Part shown: positions 8,839 through 17,837 of the stretch, in pieces
How the letters are laid out: each line of letters begins with the position of its first letter
How positions within the stretch are numbered: the first letter of the stretch is position 1
From: Bacteroidales bacterium
Lineage (GTDB): Bacteria; Bacteroidota; Bacteroidia; Bacteroidales; JAAUTT01
Length of the DNA: 18,659 nt
Assembly: GCA_012031335.1 (NCBI GenBank)
Contig: JAAUTT010000010.1
Coordinates: forward strand, 1-18,659
Direction of reading: 5' to 3'
Notes under the pieces: model-generated
Told to the model about the DNA's origin: nothing
The model's database searches: none
What the model saw: the letters and a program-made list of their open reading frames with translations, nothing else
Made by a program: the position numbers and the translations under genes

Positions 8839-9015
8839 ATGAGCGAAAAAGAGATTAAATTATTGACTGATTTGGCTAAAGACAGGCTAAAAAAGAGAGT
8901 TTCCAAAAAAGAAGCTTTACATACTTTTGTTATGGCCGGAATTTTAGATGCCGATGGTCAGTTTACTGAAAACTACCCTCATTTAGCCGCCGCTGTTGTT
9001 CCTATAAAAAAATAA
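8839..9015 (+). CDS. Small antitoxin-like protein, 58 residues
   Basis: MSEKEIKLLTDLAKDRL opens a charged amphipathic helix followed by KKEALHTFVMAGILDADGQF and TENYPHLAAAV. The pattern helix, then AGILDxxGxFTxxYPxL, is one I associate with short first genes of two-gene modules in Bacteroidota, but I cannot name a Pfam family. It starts 45 bases after a -7 box and ends 3 bases before the next gene, so the two are surely cotranscribed. Small first gene plus enzyme-like second gene fits a type II toxin-antitoxin arrangement; the antitoxin role is inferred from order and size only. Confidence 0.6.
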   Translation: MSEKEIKLLTDLAKDRLKKRVSKKEALHTFVMAGILDADGQFTENYPHLAAAVVPIKK

Positions 9016-9018
9016 TTC

Positions 9019-9699
9019 ATGTATAGCATCCGCCCAAATCTTGTTATAGGGTTCCATGGCTGCGATGCAGAAACTTGCCTCTCCCTTCTTAATAATCCGA
9101 ACGATATTGTTTACAGCGATAAGCCTTACGACTGGTTAGGGCATGGTATGTATTTCTGGGAAAATAATTACGACCGTGCCATGCTTTGGGCTAAAGACAA
9201 AAAAGCACGGGGCGAAATTAAAACCCCTGCGGTTATTGGTGCTGTAATTCATTTGGGGTATTGTCTCGATTTGCTCGATAGCTCATCCATACACCTACTT
9301 CAGGCTTATTACAAAACAATGGAGGCTGAATACGAGTTGTTTAATAAAGAATTGCCCAAAAATAAAGATTTAAGCCACGATAAACACAAGGATAAAATAA
9401 TTCGGGAACTTGATTGCACCCTCATAGAATATATGCACCAGGCTATCCTTGAACAAATGTTGGAAGAAAAGAAATCACAAGGCTTTACTGAGCTTAAATT
9501 GTTCGATTCTGCAAGGGGCGTTTTTACCGAAGGTGGCCCGGCTTTTCCGGGTGCTGGTATTCAGGAGAAGAACCATATTCAAATCTGTATCCGCAATTCA
9601 AATGCAATTAAGGGTTTCTTTTTGCCCCGTAAGGAAAGGGAATTTACCCCGGAAAGTATTGTAAAAGAGCAAAAGGTTCGCCTTAAATCTTCCAAATGA
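9019..9699 (+). CDS. Candidate ADP-ribosyltransferase-fold protein (toxin-like)
   Basis: This intact 226-residue protein shows a layout seen in ADP-ribosyltransferase-like (DUF3990/PARP-type) proteins. There is His13 in IGFHGCDAETC, then YDWLGHGMYFWENNYDRAMLWA with Tyr45 in the place of the second catalytic residue, then VFTEGGPAFPGAGIQEKNHIQI with Glu171 or Glu183 as a possible third. These proteins transfer ADP-ribose from NAD to protein, RNA or DNA. The segment between 85 and 150 is a helical insertion. It has no signal peptide or membrane segment, so it should act in the cytoplasm. Coupling to the 58-residue gene 3 bases upstream suggests a toxin with its antitoxin. The fold call is by motif eye only. 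Confidence 0.55.
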   Translation: MYSIRPNLVIGFHGCDAETCLSLLNNPNDIVYSDKPYDWLGHGMYFWENNYDRAMLWAKDKKARGEIKTPAVIGAVIHLGYCLDLLDSSSIHLLQAYYKTMEAEYELFNKELPKNKDLSHDKHKDKIIRELDCTLIEYMHQAILEQMLEEKKSQGFTELKLFDSARGVFTEGGPAFPGAGIQEKNHIQICIRNSNAIKGFFLPRKEREFTPESIVKEQKVRLKSSK

Positions 9700-9720
9700 C
9701 TTCCAGTTCTCTAATTATTT

Positions 9721-9759
9721 CTTTCAATATTAAGAGTTATCTTTCAATTTGAGTGTTAT
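9721..9759. repeat. Imperfect tandem repeat, two 20-nt units
   Basis: 9721-9740 and 9741-9759 both begin CTTTCAAT and end in AGAGTTAT or AGTGTTAT, with one base less in the second unit. They lie directly after the toxin-like gene and before the nikR promoter. A role (binding sites, or junction scar) is unknown. Confidence 0.5.
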
Positions 9760-9809
9760 TTCCTTATTGGATTGGAATTAATAATTCGAACTATTATCAA
9801 AAATTATTA

Positions 9810-9817
9810 TATTTTTG
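9810..9817 (+). promoter_or_regulatory. nikR -7 promoter box
   Basis: TATTTTTG matches TAnnTTTG. A weak -33 candidate TTCG (9785-9788) is 21 bases upstream. Its last G is the first base of the NikR-like inverted repeat, so repressor binding there would cover the transcription start. Confidence 0.5.
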
Positions 9818-9844
9818 TGCTACGATTTATTTAAATAGTAGCAC
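9817..9844. promoter_or_regulatory. Predicted NikR operator (autoregulatory inverted repeat)
   Basis: Perfect dyad GTGCTAC (9817-9823), 14 bases, GTAGCAC (9838-9844). Counted as 6-mers it is GTGCTA-N16-TAGCAC, the same 6-16-6 geometry as the E. coli NikR operator (GTATGA-N16-TCATAC). It starts at the end of the -7 box and ends one base before the nikR ATG, ideal for autorepression. Binding by this NikR is inferred, not shown. Confidence 0.65.
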
Positions 9845-9845
9845 T

Positions 9846-10246
9846 ATGTCATTAGTCCGTTTCGGCGTTGGTTTAGAGGAAGATATTCTCAAAGCACTTG
9901 ATAATTTTGTCGTTGAAAATAATTTACCCAACCGTTCCCAGGCAATCCGGCATTTGGTTGAAAAGAATATAGCTGAAAAAAAATGGCAATGTAACCATCT
10001 GGTTGCAGGAGCAATTGTTATGCTATACGACCATCACAAGGGAGATGTGACCACAAAGTCAATGATATTCAACACGAATTTTTTGACGTTATACTTTCCT
10101 CTCAACATTTTCATTTGAGCCATGAAAACTGCCTCGAAATAATTGCTGTGAAAGGAACTGCAAACCGGTTAACTGAGCTATCAGACAAACTAATAGGTAT
10201 CAAGGGTTTAATACATGGGAAACTTGTAATGAGCCGGGCAGAATAA
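9846..10246 (+). CDS. nikR: Nickel-responsive regulator NikR (one frameshift)
   Basis: NikR binds nickel and then represses nickel-uptake genes. The N-terminal ribbon-helix-helix is visible (VRFGVGLEEDILKALDNF, NRSQAIRHLVEKN), followed by VAGAIVMLYDHHKGD. At the A run 10055-10057 one base is missing; adding it gives DIQHEFFDVILSSQHFHLSHENCLEIIAVKG (read as DIQHEFFDVIL, then SSQHFHLSHENC) and an end at GKLVMSRAE. The C-terminal ACT-like domain keeps the four nickel ligands by spacing: His77, His88, His90 and Cys96, equal to His76, His87, His89 and Cys95 of E. coli NikR. Restored length is 133, normal for the family. The start at 9846 follows the operator by one base; the longer upstream frame would run through the promoter. 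The next gene is a TonB receptor with a related operator. Confidence 0.9.
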
Positions 10247-10250
10247 ATTT

Positions 10251-10290
10251 TTTGCCCTAATAGTAACACGAAATACAAATTTAGTAACAA
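10251..10290. promoter_or_regulatory. Predicted NikR site before the first TonB receptor
   Basis: TAGTAACAC at 10261-10269 and TAGTAACAA at 10282-10290 are direct copies of a NikR-like half-site with a 21-bp period, the same period as the nikR dyad, whose right arm reads TAGTAGCAC. The block 10251-10270 matches 15916-15935 before the second receptor at 18 of 20 positions. The ATG of the receptor is at 10300. Confidence 0.55.
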
Positions 10291-10299
10291 TATCAAACA

Positions 10300-12306
10300 A
10301 TGAAATCTAAAAAAATTCTACTAACAAGTTTTCTAATTTTAGCAGTAACCTCGGCATTTTCGCAGGAAGAGTCAAAAGATACATTGAAATTAAATGAAGT
10401 TATAATCACTGCTACTAAAACTCCACAATCTCCGGGAAATGTCACCCAAAAAATCGATATTATTGACAGTAAAGATATTGGTAATATTGTTTCAGGAAAC
10501 AGGAATGTTTCGGAAGTAATGCGTTATAAACCTGGTTCATCGGTAACTGCTTTATCACGAAACGATGCTAACTGGGGTACGTATAGTGGTATTGGTGCCA
10601 AATACAGCACTTACATGTTGCAGGGATTACCTGTTGATGCTTATGTTGACCCTATGAGCATTGACCTTTCAGCGATAAGCCGTATCGAAGTACAGCGTGG
10701 GCCAGCCTCGGTTTTATATCCAAATTACCTTTCACAGGATTTTGCAGGAAACCAAAGTCCCTTAGCAGGAACAGTGAATCTTATCCTGAAAGATAAAATT
10801 GACAAGTCGCTCACTCGTGTATCAACTTCTTATGGTTCCTACAACACGTTAAATGGTCAGTTTTATCACCAAGGCAATAATAAGTCGATTAATTACTTTA
10901 CTGGCGCCAGTTACGAAAGTTCAGACTATACCAATTATGGAACAGACCCTTCCTGGTTGAACATGCAAAAGAACCCGGAATACAAAAAGACTAAATTATT
11001 TGGCGGAATTACCTGGTTTCCTGTTGGTAACGAAAAAACAAAAGTTTATCTTGTTTGTAAATAAAACATTTCACCAAGGCGATGCTGGTAGAGTATACAG
11101 GGGCTTTGACCATGACTATGGGATAATAAATGCTGGTTACTCCATTGAATTAAACGAGAAGATGAATCTTCAGGCACACATGGGAATAAGACAATACAAC
11201 AGAACCTGGCAGGAAAGCAATTTTTGGGGACTGTTGACACTTTGAAATCTAACAATGGTGTTATCCAAAATATTGTTCCGGCTGATATTTCACTTACAAT
11301 AAAGCATTGGGGAGAAAATATCTTAACTGTAGGAAGCGATTATCAAGGAGCTGATTATGCAAACTGGTCAGACATACTTAAAGGTAGTAGATTATTTGGA
11401 AATAAATCAACAGCTTATCAAGCTGGCATATACGCACAGGAGGAAGTTCATTTTGGGAAATTAATCTGGCGTGGGGGAGTTCGATTTAACTACATAAAAA
11501 ACAACATAGAACTGGTAGATGGAGGTGCTCCAGGAAGCACATCCCAGGACTGGAAAAGTTTTCTTTGGAGTACTGGATTAAAAGTTAAAGCAGATGAAAA
11601 TATCGCTTTTTTTGTAAATGCTGGCAATAGCTTTCTTACCCCAGGATTAAAAGCCATTGGAGGAACAATCAAACTTTCTGATAAAGGTGTGGTTGGACAC
11701 AATGGCCAATTACCAAATCCTGACCTTAAACCCGAATCAGGTGTTGGAATTGATTGGGGTACAGATATAACCTTATTACAAAACCTGAAAATATCCGCCA
11801 GGGGATTTTACTTTGCAATATCTGATGCCATTGTTGATAATGTGGTAAGTCAAACACCCTCGCAGACTCAATCCATTAATGCAGGAAAAACGACCTCCAT
11901 CGGAGCTGAGTTTGAAATAAAACAATTTGTTACCGAAAATATTCAATGGTTTGCCAACTACACGCTGATGAAGACAAAGGTTAAAGATGGCGAAACTGTT
12001 CCTTTTGCTCCTGAGCAGGTTGCCAATGCCGGAATAGATTTTTCTACATCCTTTGGATTATCTATAAGTCCGTATCTCAATTTTAATGATGGATTTTATG
12101 ATAGTAGCTCCAAAACAGGCAGAAACTTCTTTAAACCAGGTGCATTGCTAAATATAAACGCATCTCAGGTACTTGCTAAAACAGATGGTTTCAAAGTAGA
12201 ATTCTTCGGGCAGTTGTATAATGTTACCAACAATAAGTACAAGATGCCCTGGCAATTTCAAGACCCGGGATTTTCTTTGATGGCCGGAATCCGAGCCACA
12301 TTTTAG
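10300..12306 (+). CDS. TonB-dependent outer-membrane receptor, nickel locus (two frameshifts)
   Basis: This receptor of about 668 residues should import a metal or metal complex across the outer membrane using TonB energy. It has a signal peptide (MKSKKILLTSFLILAVTSAFSQ), a TonB-box/plug start LNEVIITATKTPQSPGN, plug motifs including RIEVQRGPASVLYPNYLSQ and AGTVNLILKD, and a beta-barrel ending in LMAGIRATF with a terminal Phe as usual. The frame shifts by +1 near 11051-11056 and back by -1 at the TTTTTGGGG run 11221-11229. The middle section (VNKTFHQGDAGRVYRGFDHDY) is clearly receptor sequence, so the gene itself is one unit. A NikR-like site lies just upstream, and a binding-protein gene follows after 4 bases. 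Nickel as cargo is inferred from NikR and LarA in the same locus. Confidence 0.88.
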
Positions 12307-12310
12307 AAAA

Positions 12311-13290
12311 ATGAAAAGTAAAATTTTTCCAATATTATTTCTTTTTCTGTTTATAACAGGATGCAGACAACAGGCGAAACCACCTGAATTGTCTGCATCC
12401 TCTATCGAAGTAACCGATTTCAGAAACAAAGAAATTAGACTTCAAAAACCTGCTACCCGCATCGTTTGCCTTATAGAAAGTGCTTTGTCGGGTATTTATA
12501 TGTTACACGCCGAAAATCAGGTAATAGGAGTATCGACGGCAATATACAACGAAAGCGTATCAGCCCAATATGCAATTTTAGATGAACGCATAAAACGCAA
12601 ACAACTACCAGCTCCCGGCAATTGGGATTTTGTAAGCATCGAAAACATTGTAGCCTTGCAACCCGATTTAGTCATTATATGGGCTTCTCAAACCGAATCA
12701 ATCCAATCCATCGAAGAACACGGGATACCGGTATATGCTATATTTCTTAAAAGTCTCGATGATGTATACAAAGAAATTACCGATTTAGGTGCATTAACAG
12801 GGAAGACTCAACGTGCAGACAGTCTTATATCGTACACCAAAAACGAAATATCCAACCTGAACAACAAAATAAAACCTTCTGTTGAAGCTCAAAAACAGTA
12901 TACTTTATGTGGTCGCAGGGTTTACTTGAAACAGCCGGGACAACAAGCACGGTAAACGAATTAATTGAGCTGGCCGGGGCTAAAAACAGTTGCAATATTA
13001 ACCATGAACATGTTGTAATTAGCAAAGAAAAACTTTTAGATTGGAACCCAGACGTTTGGATAATGTGGTGCAACACTACAATGAACCCCGATAATATTCT
13101 AAATCTTACTGAATTTAAAAATATAAACGCCATTAAAAACGAACAGGTTTTTGAATTGCCTTCGGTCTTTATGTGTGATTTATGGACGCTCAAATTTCCT
13201 TATGCAATTAAATTATTGGCTAAGTGGTGTTATCCGGCTACATTTGAAAACACAAATTTTGAAGAAGAAAAAAGCAAAAATGCTTACTGA
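12311..13290 (+). CDS. Periplasmic binding lipoprotein of FecB/BtuF type (one frameshift)
   Basis: The lipoprotein signal MKSKIFPILFLFLFITGC ends in lipobox ITGC, placing Cys18 as the acylated residue. The rest matches the periplasmic-binding PF01497 type: EVTDFRNKEIRLQKPATRIVCL, IENIVALQPDLVIIWAS, GIPVYAIFLKSLDDVYKEI, then LLETAGTTSTVNELIELAGAKN. Adding one A at 12891-12895 joins two frames as QKTVYFMWSQGLLETAG. The restored protein has about 326 residues, normal size. It would capture the ligand released by the receptor and deliver it to the permease encoded 33 bases further on. Several Met, Cys and His residues in the second lobe (IMWCNTTMNPD, SCNINHEH) could bind metal, but this is not testable here. 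Confidence 0.87.
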
Positions 13291-13323
13291 ATTATACGGT
13301 CTAAAGGGCGCTGAGCTTGCAAA

Positions 13324-14310
13324 ATGAATAAACGGACAATAACTATATTAATTTATTCTTTACCAATACCTATAGTATTAGTCTCATTGTTTATTGGCCC
13401 TTCAAGTAATGTAAACCCTTCATCAATTTTTAATTTTTTAATACATCAAAACGACCCTGCAAACCTTGTAAAATCGGTTGTATTTGATGTTCGTCTGCCC
13501 CGTGTCTTGTTAACATTTCTGGTGGGAGGTTCACTCGCTATTTCAGGTTGCAGCATCCAGGCCATTTTTCGTAATCCCCTAACCGATTCGTATATTCTTG
13601 GCCTTTCTTCGGGAGCGGCTTTTGGAGCAGCGCTGGCATTGGCCTTCGCATTTATACCTGTGCAGGTATCGGCATTCTGTTTTGGATTAGTAGCCGTAGG
13701 GCTTAGTTATTTCATGGCTCGTAAAAATAAGAGCGTTTCTATTGTGTCGCTTATCTTGTCGGGCATTATAGTTTCGGGCATTTTTACAGCCTTGCTTACC
13801 ATTGTTCAGTTTTACAGCGACCCGTTCAAACTGCAATCAATCATACATTGGACTATGGGCAACCTTCATAATGCGAATTGGGATAAAGTGCAATCTGCAA
13901 TCTTTCCTATTTCTCTTGGTGTCATAGTGCTTTTTTCTATCGTTGGAAATTAAATGTTTTGGCTTTGGGTGATGATGAAGCCCGCACCGTTGGAATAAAT
14001 CCCGACAGGGTTAAACTCATTATACTCATAGCTGCTTCGCTGGCTTCATCATCGGCTGTTGCCGTTTGCCGGGATTATTGGTTTATATGGACTAATTGTT
14101 CCTCACATGGTACGCATGTTTATTGGCCCCGATAATAAACAGGCAATTCCGCTCAATTTTCTTTTCGGTGGTATGTTTTTGCTTATCATTGATAACTTTT
14201 CAAGGACGTTTTCATCGTTCGAAATTCCGATCGGGGTATTTACAATGCTTTTAGGCGCACCTTTCTTTATATGGTTAATGAAAAAAACGAACATAGGATG
14301 GAACATGTAA
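13324..14310 (+). CDS. FecCD-family ABC permease (two frameshifts)
   Basis: This polytopic inner-membrane permease is of the BtuC/FecCD type, about 329 residues. N-terminal VVFDVRLPRVLLTFLVGGSLAISGCSIQAIFRNPLTDSYILGLSSGAAFGAA (read as RLPRVLLTFLVGGSLAISG, then QAIFRNPLTDSYILGLSSGA) is the family hallmark. One T is missing from the run 13931-13936; adding it continues FFYRWKLNVLALGDDEARTVGI. One T is extra at 14065-14067; removing it gives AVAVAGIIGLYGLIVPHMVRMFIGPD, the conserved permease loop that docks the ATPase. The end IGVFTMLLGAPFFIWLMKK is typical. Four to five hydrophobic helices are visible in each half. The last 13 bases overlap the ATPase gene, implying translational coupling. Confidence 0.9.
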
Positions 14311-15073
14311 ACAAAGCCATACAGGTAAGTAACCTAACATTCGCATACAATGGATCGAGCGTTTTGAACAATGTAAGTTTCGAAATTGAAGCTGGTTCAT
14401 TGTGTTTTATTCTGGGGCAAAATGGTACGGGCAAATCAACCCTATTGAAAATTATTGCAGGCTTACTCAAAAATCAATCCGGCACCGTGAATGTATTTGG
14501 CAATAATAATAGCAAATTATCATATACTGAAAGGGCTAAAATAATAGGATTTTTAAACCAGCAACACAAAGCAGTCTTTCCTTTCTCAGTCGAAGATGTT
14601 GTTCTAACAGGCCGTGCAGCATATATAAATTATATCCCAAAGGATTCGGATAAAAAGGCCGTTAACGAGGCCATTGAAAAACTGGAATCGAACATTTGCG
14701 CCATCGCAATTATACCGAATTATCGGGTGGAGAACAGCAATTGGTTATGATAGCCCGTTTACTTGCTCAAAAACCTAAAGTTTTGCTGCTGGACGAACCT
14801 ACTTCATACCTCGATATCTCGAATCAGTCACATTTATTAAACTTACTTAAAAAACTGGTTAGTGATGGTTTAACAATTGTAGCAGTAATGCACGACCCTA
14901 ATTTAGCATTTATGTTTGGCGATGATTTTTTATTTATGAAGGACAATAGGGTAATACGTTCCGGCGATTCTTTTCAGGCTTGGGATAGAGCTTTTTTAAG
15001 AACCATTTACCATAACGGGCTTGAAACCATTCCATACAATGGCAGGGCTTTTCTTGTACCATATATGAATTAG
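14298..15073 (+). CDS. ABC transporter ATPase, FecE/BtuD type (one frameshift)
   Basis: This cytoplasmic ATPase energises the permease. The start at 14298 (MEHVNKAIQVSNLTFAYNG) is preferred over 14271 because it matches the family N-terminus. Walker A is GQNGTGKST (about residues 40-48). One T is missing at 14695-14697; adding it joins ESNILRHRNYTELSGGEQQLVMIARLLAQ, giving the ABC signature LSGGEQQ, followed by Walker B VLLLDEPTSYLD and the switch His in VMHDPNLA. The restored length is about 258 residues, normal. The gene overlaps the permease and is 3 bases before the methyltransferase, so all three belong to one transcript. Confidence 0.9.
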
Positions 15074-15076
15074 TTT

Positions 15077-15902
15077 ATGCCTTACAGACAAACCATAGCA
15101 GCAGCTTACGATGCAGGAGTTGAGGAAGAATACAACAGACTTGTAGAAACTCCTTTGCGAGAAGCTGAATACAAGCTTATTGTAGAACTATTGGACGAGT
15201 ACATCCCCGAAAATCAACAGTTATTGATATTGGTTCGGGCCGGGTCGCTATGCCGAGCATTTGCTCTTACGCAATTGTAAAGTTGGGGTTGTTGACTTAT
15301 CGGCAAAATCATTAAAAGCATTCTCCGACCGCATGAAAGAGTCATGTTGCCAGCAAAACATCATTTTCAATCAGGTTTCATGTGCAACTCAATTAAGTTG
15401 GATTCCGGATTGTTCTTCTGATGCAGTTTTATTAATGGGGCCACTATACCATTTAATCAACGATGAACACAGAGCACAAGCTTTGGTGCAATGCCAAAGA
15501 ATACTAAAATCAGGTGGTTTACTATTTTCCGTTTTTCTAAGCCCATTCCCTATAATTGCAGGATCTGGTGATTTAAAAGAAGGTGCTTTTGTATTTAAAA
15601 ACAAAAGCTTATTCAGGCATATCAAAACAGAAATGACCACACATACACATTTTAAGGGATTTGATGTTCCTCAGTATCGTTGTTGGCCTGGCGAAGCTAG
15701 TAATATGCTTGAACGAAAGCACTTCAAAACCATACGGGTAAGGAATCTCGATGGAATTGTTTCTTTGAATAAACAGTCAATATTTGATGAGGGTTACGAT
15801 GAAGAGGATTTCTTGGTTAATGAGCTAAGAAAAACTTGTGAATCGCCCGAATTACTGGGCTATTCTCAACAATTTCTTATAGTTAGTCAGATTAACGTAT
15901 AA
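15077..15902 (+). CDS. Class I SAM-dependent methyltransferase in the nickel operon (two frameshifts)
   Basis: A Rossmann-fold methyltransferase of about 275 residues. Two missing bases, near 15219-15221 and 15240-15242, break the SAM-binding loop. With them restored the text is VIDIGSGPGRYAEHLLLRNCKVGVVDLS (read as VIDIGSGPGRYAEHLL and GVVDLS), a complete motif I plus the acidic end of strand 2. Later motifs follow: DAVLLMGPLYHLINDEHR (motif IV/V) and ILKSGGLLFSVFLSPFP. The N-terminal helix region (YRQTIAAAYDAGVEEEYNRLVETPLREAEYKLIVELL) (split at EEYNRL) is also typical. Substrate is unknown. Its place between the ABC ATPase and a TonB receptor suggests modifying, making or releasing the transported ligand, but there is no direct evidence. 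Confidence 0.82.
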
Positions 15903-15915
15903 AAAGACAAAAAAA

Positions 15916-15955
15916 TTTACCCAAATAGTAACACGTTTTTAATAAATAATAACAC
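15916..15955. promoter_or_regulatory. Predicted NikR site before the second TonB receptor
   Basis: TAGTAACAC at 15926-15934 and TAATAACAC at 15947-15955 repeat with a 21-bp period, as before the first receptor. The block 15916-15935 matches 10251-10270 at 18 of 20 positions. It suggests that the second receptor has its own nickel-controlled promoter inside the larger operon. Confidence 0.55.
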
Positions 15956-15970
15956 TTAATAAAATATACT

Positions 15971-17817
15971 ATGAAAACCAAGACGTTAAAACATAAATTA
16001 TTAGTATTTCCTATTGCTTGTAGTATTTTCCTTTCTGCCAAAGCCCAGGAAACAAAGGACACTACAAAGACAATAAACTTGGATGAAGTTGTTGTAACTG
16101 CAACAAAAACATCTGTTAATAGAAATAATATACCCTTAACAGTAACAGTTGTTTCTAAAGAAAAGATAGAGAATAGTTCGGAATCGGCCTTACTCCCGGT
16201 TTTGTCGGAGCAGGTACCTGGGCTGTTTGTTACAGAACGTGGTATTACCGGGTTTGGAGTTTCAACAGGTTCGGCTGGTCAAATCAGCCTCCGGGGCATT
16301 GGCGGAAGTCCAAATACACAGGTACTAGTATTATTAAATGGAAATCCTCAATTTATGGGTATCATGGGACATCCGCTTCCAGATGCTTATGTAGCATCTG
16401 ATGTTGAAAAGGTGGAAGTAATTCGTGGCCCAGCATCTACTTTGTACGGAACGAATGCAATGGGAGGAGTAATCAACATCATTACCAAAGAACAGAAGGA
16501 AGATGGCTTCAAAGCAAATGCAAGGATGATGTATGGCTCCTATAACACCCAGAAATACATGGCTAATGGAGGATTTAAAAAAGGTGCATTCAACGTTTTT
16601 GCTTCTTTTAACCACGACCAAACTGATGGGTATCGGGATTCCTCATGATTTTCCATAAACAATGGCTATTTACGAATGGGGTACGATATAAACAAGCACC
16701 TGAACCTGAATGCAGATTTCAGCCTGGCTAATTTCGATGCCACCGATCCAGGCAAAGAAGATACGAAAGCTGGTTATGCAATTGACATTACCAGGGGAAT
16801 GGGTGCTATTGCGCTGGATAATAAATTCGATAAAACAAACGGTTCGTTCCGGTTCTTTTACAACTTTGGAGAACACAACATTACCGATGGATTCCATTCC
16901 AAAGACAATAATTTCGGTATAACACTCTATCAGTCCATTAGCATTTTTAAAGGGAACACAATTACCCTGGGGACAGATTTTAAAAATTATGGAGGTATAG
17001 CAGAGAATGTTAAAGCCATGAATGGGAATGGCATGGTGTTTGGCGACACCACTGCTTGGGAGATGGCTGGATACTTTTACGTTCAACAATATCTATTTGA
17101 CAAATTGACCCTAAATGCCGGATTTCGCCTGGAACATAATAGCGTATATGGCAATGAACCTGTTCCAACTGGAGGTTTAGCATTCCAGGCAACATCAACC
17201 ACCACCATTAAAGCATCCGTAGCCAAAGGATTTCGTAGCCCTACCATTCGTGAGCTTTACATTTGGGGACTGGCTCCAAATTTAAAACCAGAACGGGTGA
17301 TTAATTACGAAATAGGTATTATTCAGAAATTGCTGAACAACAAACTTTCCCTTGAACTAACAGGTTTCAAATCGGAAGGTTCCAACATGATTGTACAAGG
17401 TTCTGGTGGAATAAAATATGAAAACACGGGTAGTTTCTCCAACACAGGGATAGAATTCTCAGGAACATACAGACCAATTGAACGCCTTTCATTAACTGCT
17501 AATTACAGTTTTATTTCGATGGATGAGGATATTGCTGCCACACCTGAACAACAACTTTTTATTAGCGGAAACTATAAATGGAACAAACTAAGTCTGAATC
17601 TATCGTTACAGCATATCAATAACCTATATACCCAGATTAAACCCAGCAAAGAAAAGGATAGTTATACTTGCTTAATGCAAGAGTAGCTTACTCTATTAAT
17701 AAATATTTGGATGTTTTTGTAAAAGGCGAAAACCTTATAAATGAGAAATATTATATAAACTATGGTTACCCTATGCCTGGTTTTATTGCATTTGGTGGTG
17801 TGAATCTGCATTTTTAA
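15971..17817 (+). CDS. Second TonB-dependent receptor of the nickel locus (stop codon and frameshift)
   Basis: A ~615-residue outer-membrane receptor with a signal peptide (residues 1-25, cut after SAKAQ) and a TonB-box/plug start LDEVVVTATKTSVNR. The plug has LRGIGGSPNTQVLVLLNG, KVEVIRGPASTLYGTNAMGG and VINIITKEQ, all stronger matches to siderophore/vitamin receptors than those of the first receptor. The barrel ends in GFIAFGGVNLHF. Inside it, TGA at 16646-16648 interrupts the frame (GYRDSS, stop, FSINNGYLRM); a substitution, or an extra T before GA plus a lost T in the following run, would explain it. One T is missing near 17668-17669, after which the frame reads LLNARVAYSINKYLDVFVKGENLINEKYY (read as ARVAYSINKYLDVFV, then GENLINEKYY). 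The larA-like gene follows after 20 bases. Confidence 0.87.
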
Positions 17818-17837
17818 AATAATTTAAATCAATAACT

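Noticed and set aside
8478..8858. Plus-strand 126-residue frame across the divergent promoter region
   Set aside because: It is antisense to the nuclease-like gene, runs through both promoters and into the 58-residue gene in another frame.
9753..9845. Upstream extension of the nikR frame
   Set aside because: It would cover the -7 box and operator; the ATG at 9846 matches the NikR family N-terminus.
16646..16648. In-frame TGA in the second receptor as a selenocysteine codon
   Set aside because: The position is a variable barrel loop, no SECIS-like hairpin was evident, and the gene has another one-base error; a sequencing or point error is simpler.
10300..17817. Vitamin B12 uptake as the function of the transporter
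   Set aside because: FecCD/BtuCD-type genes and TonB receptors fit cobalamin too, but no cobalamin riboswitch-like leader was seen and NikR with matching operators points to nickel.
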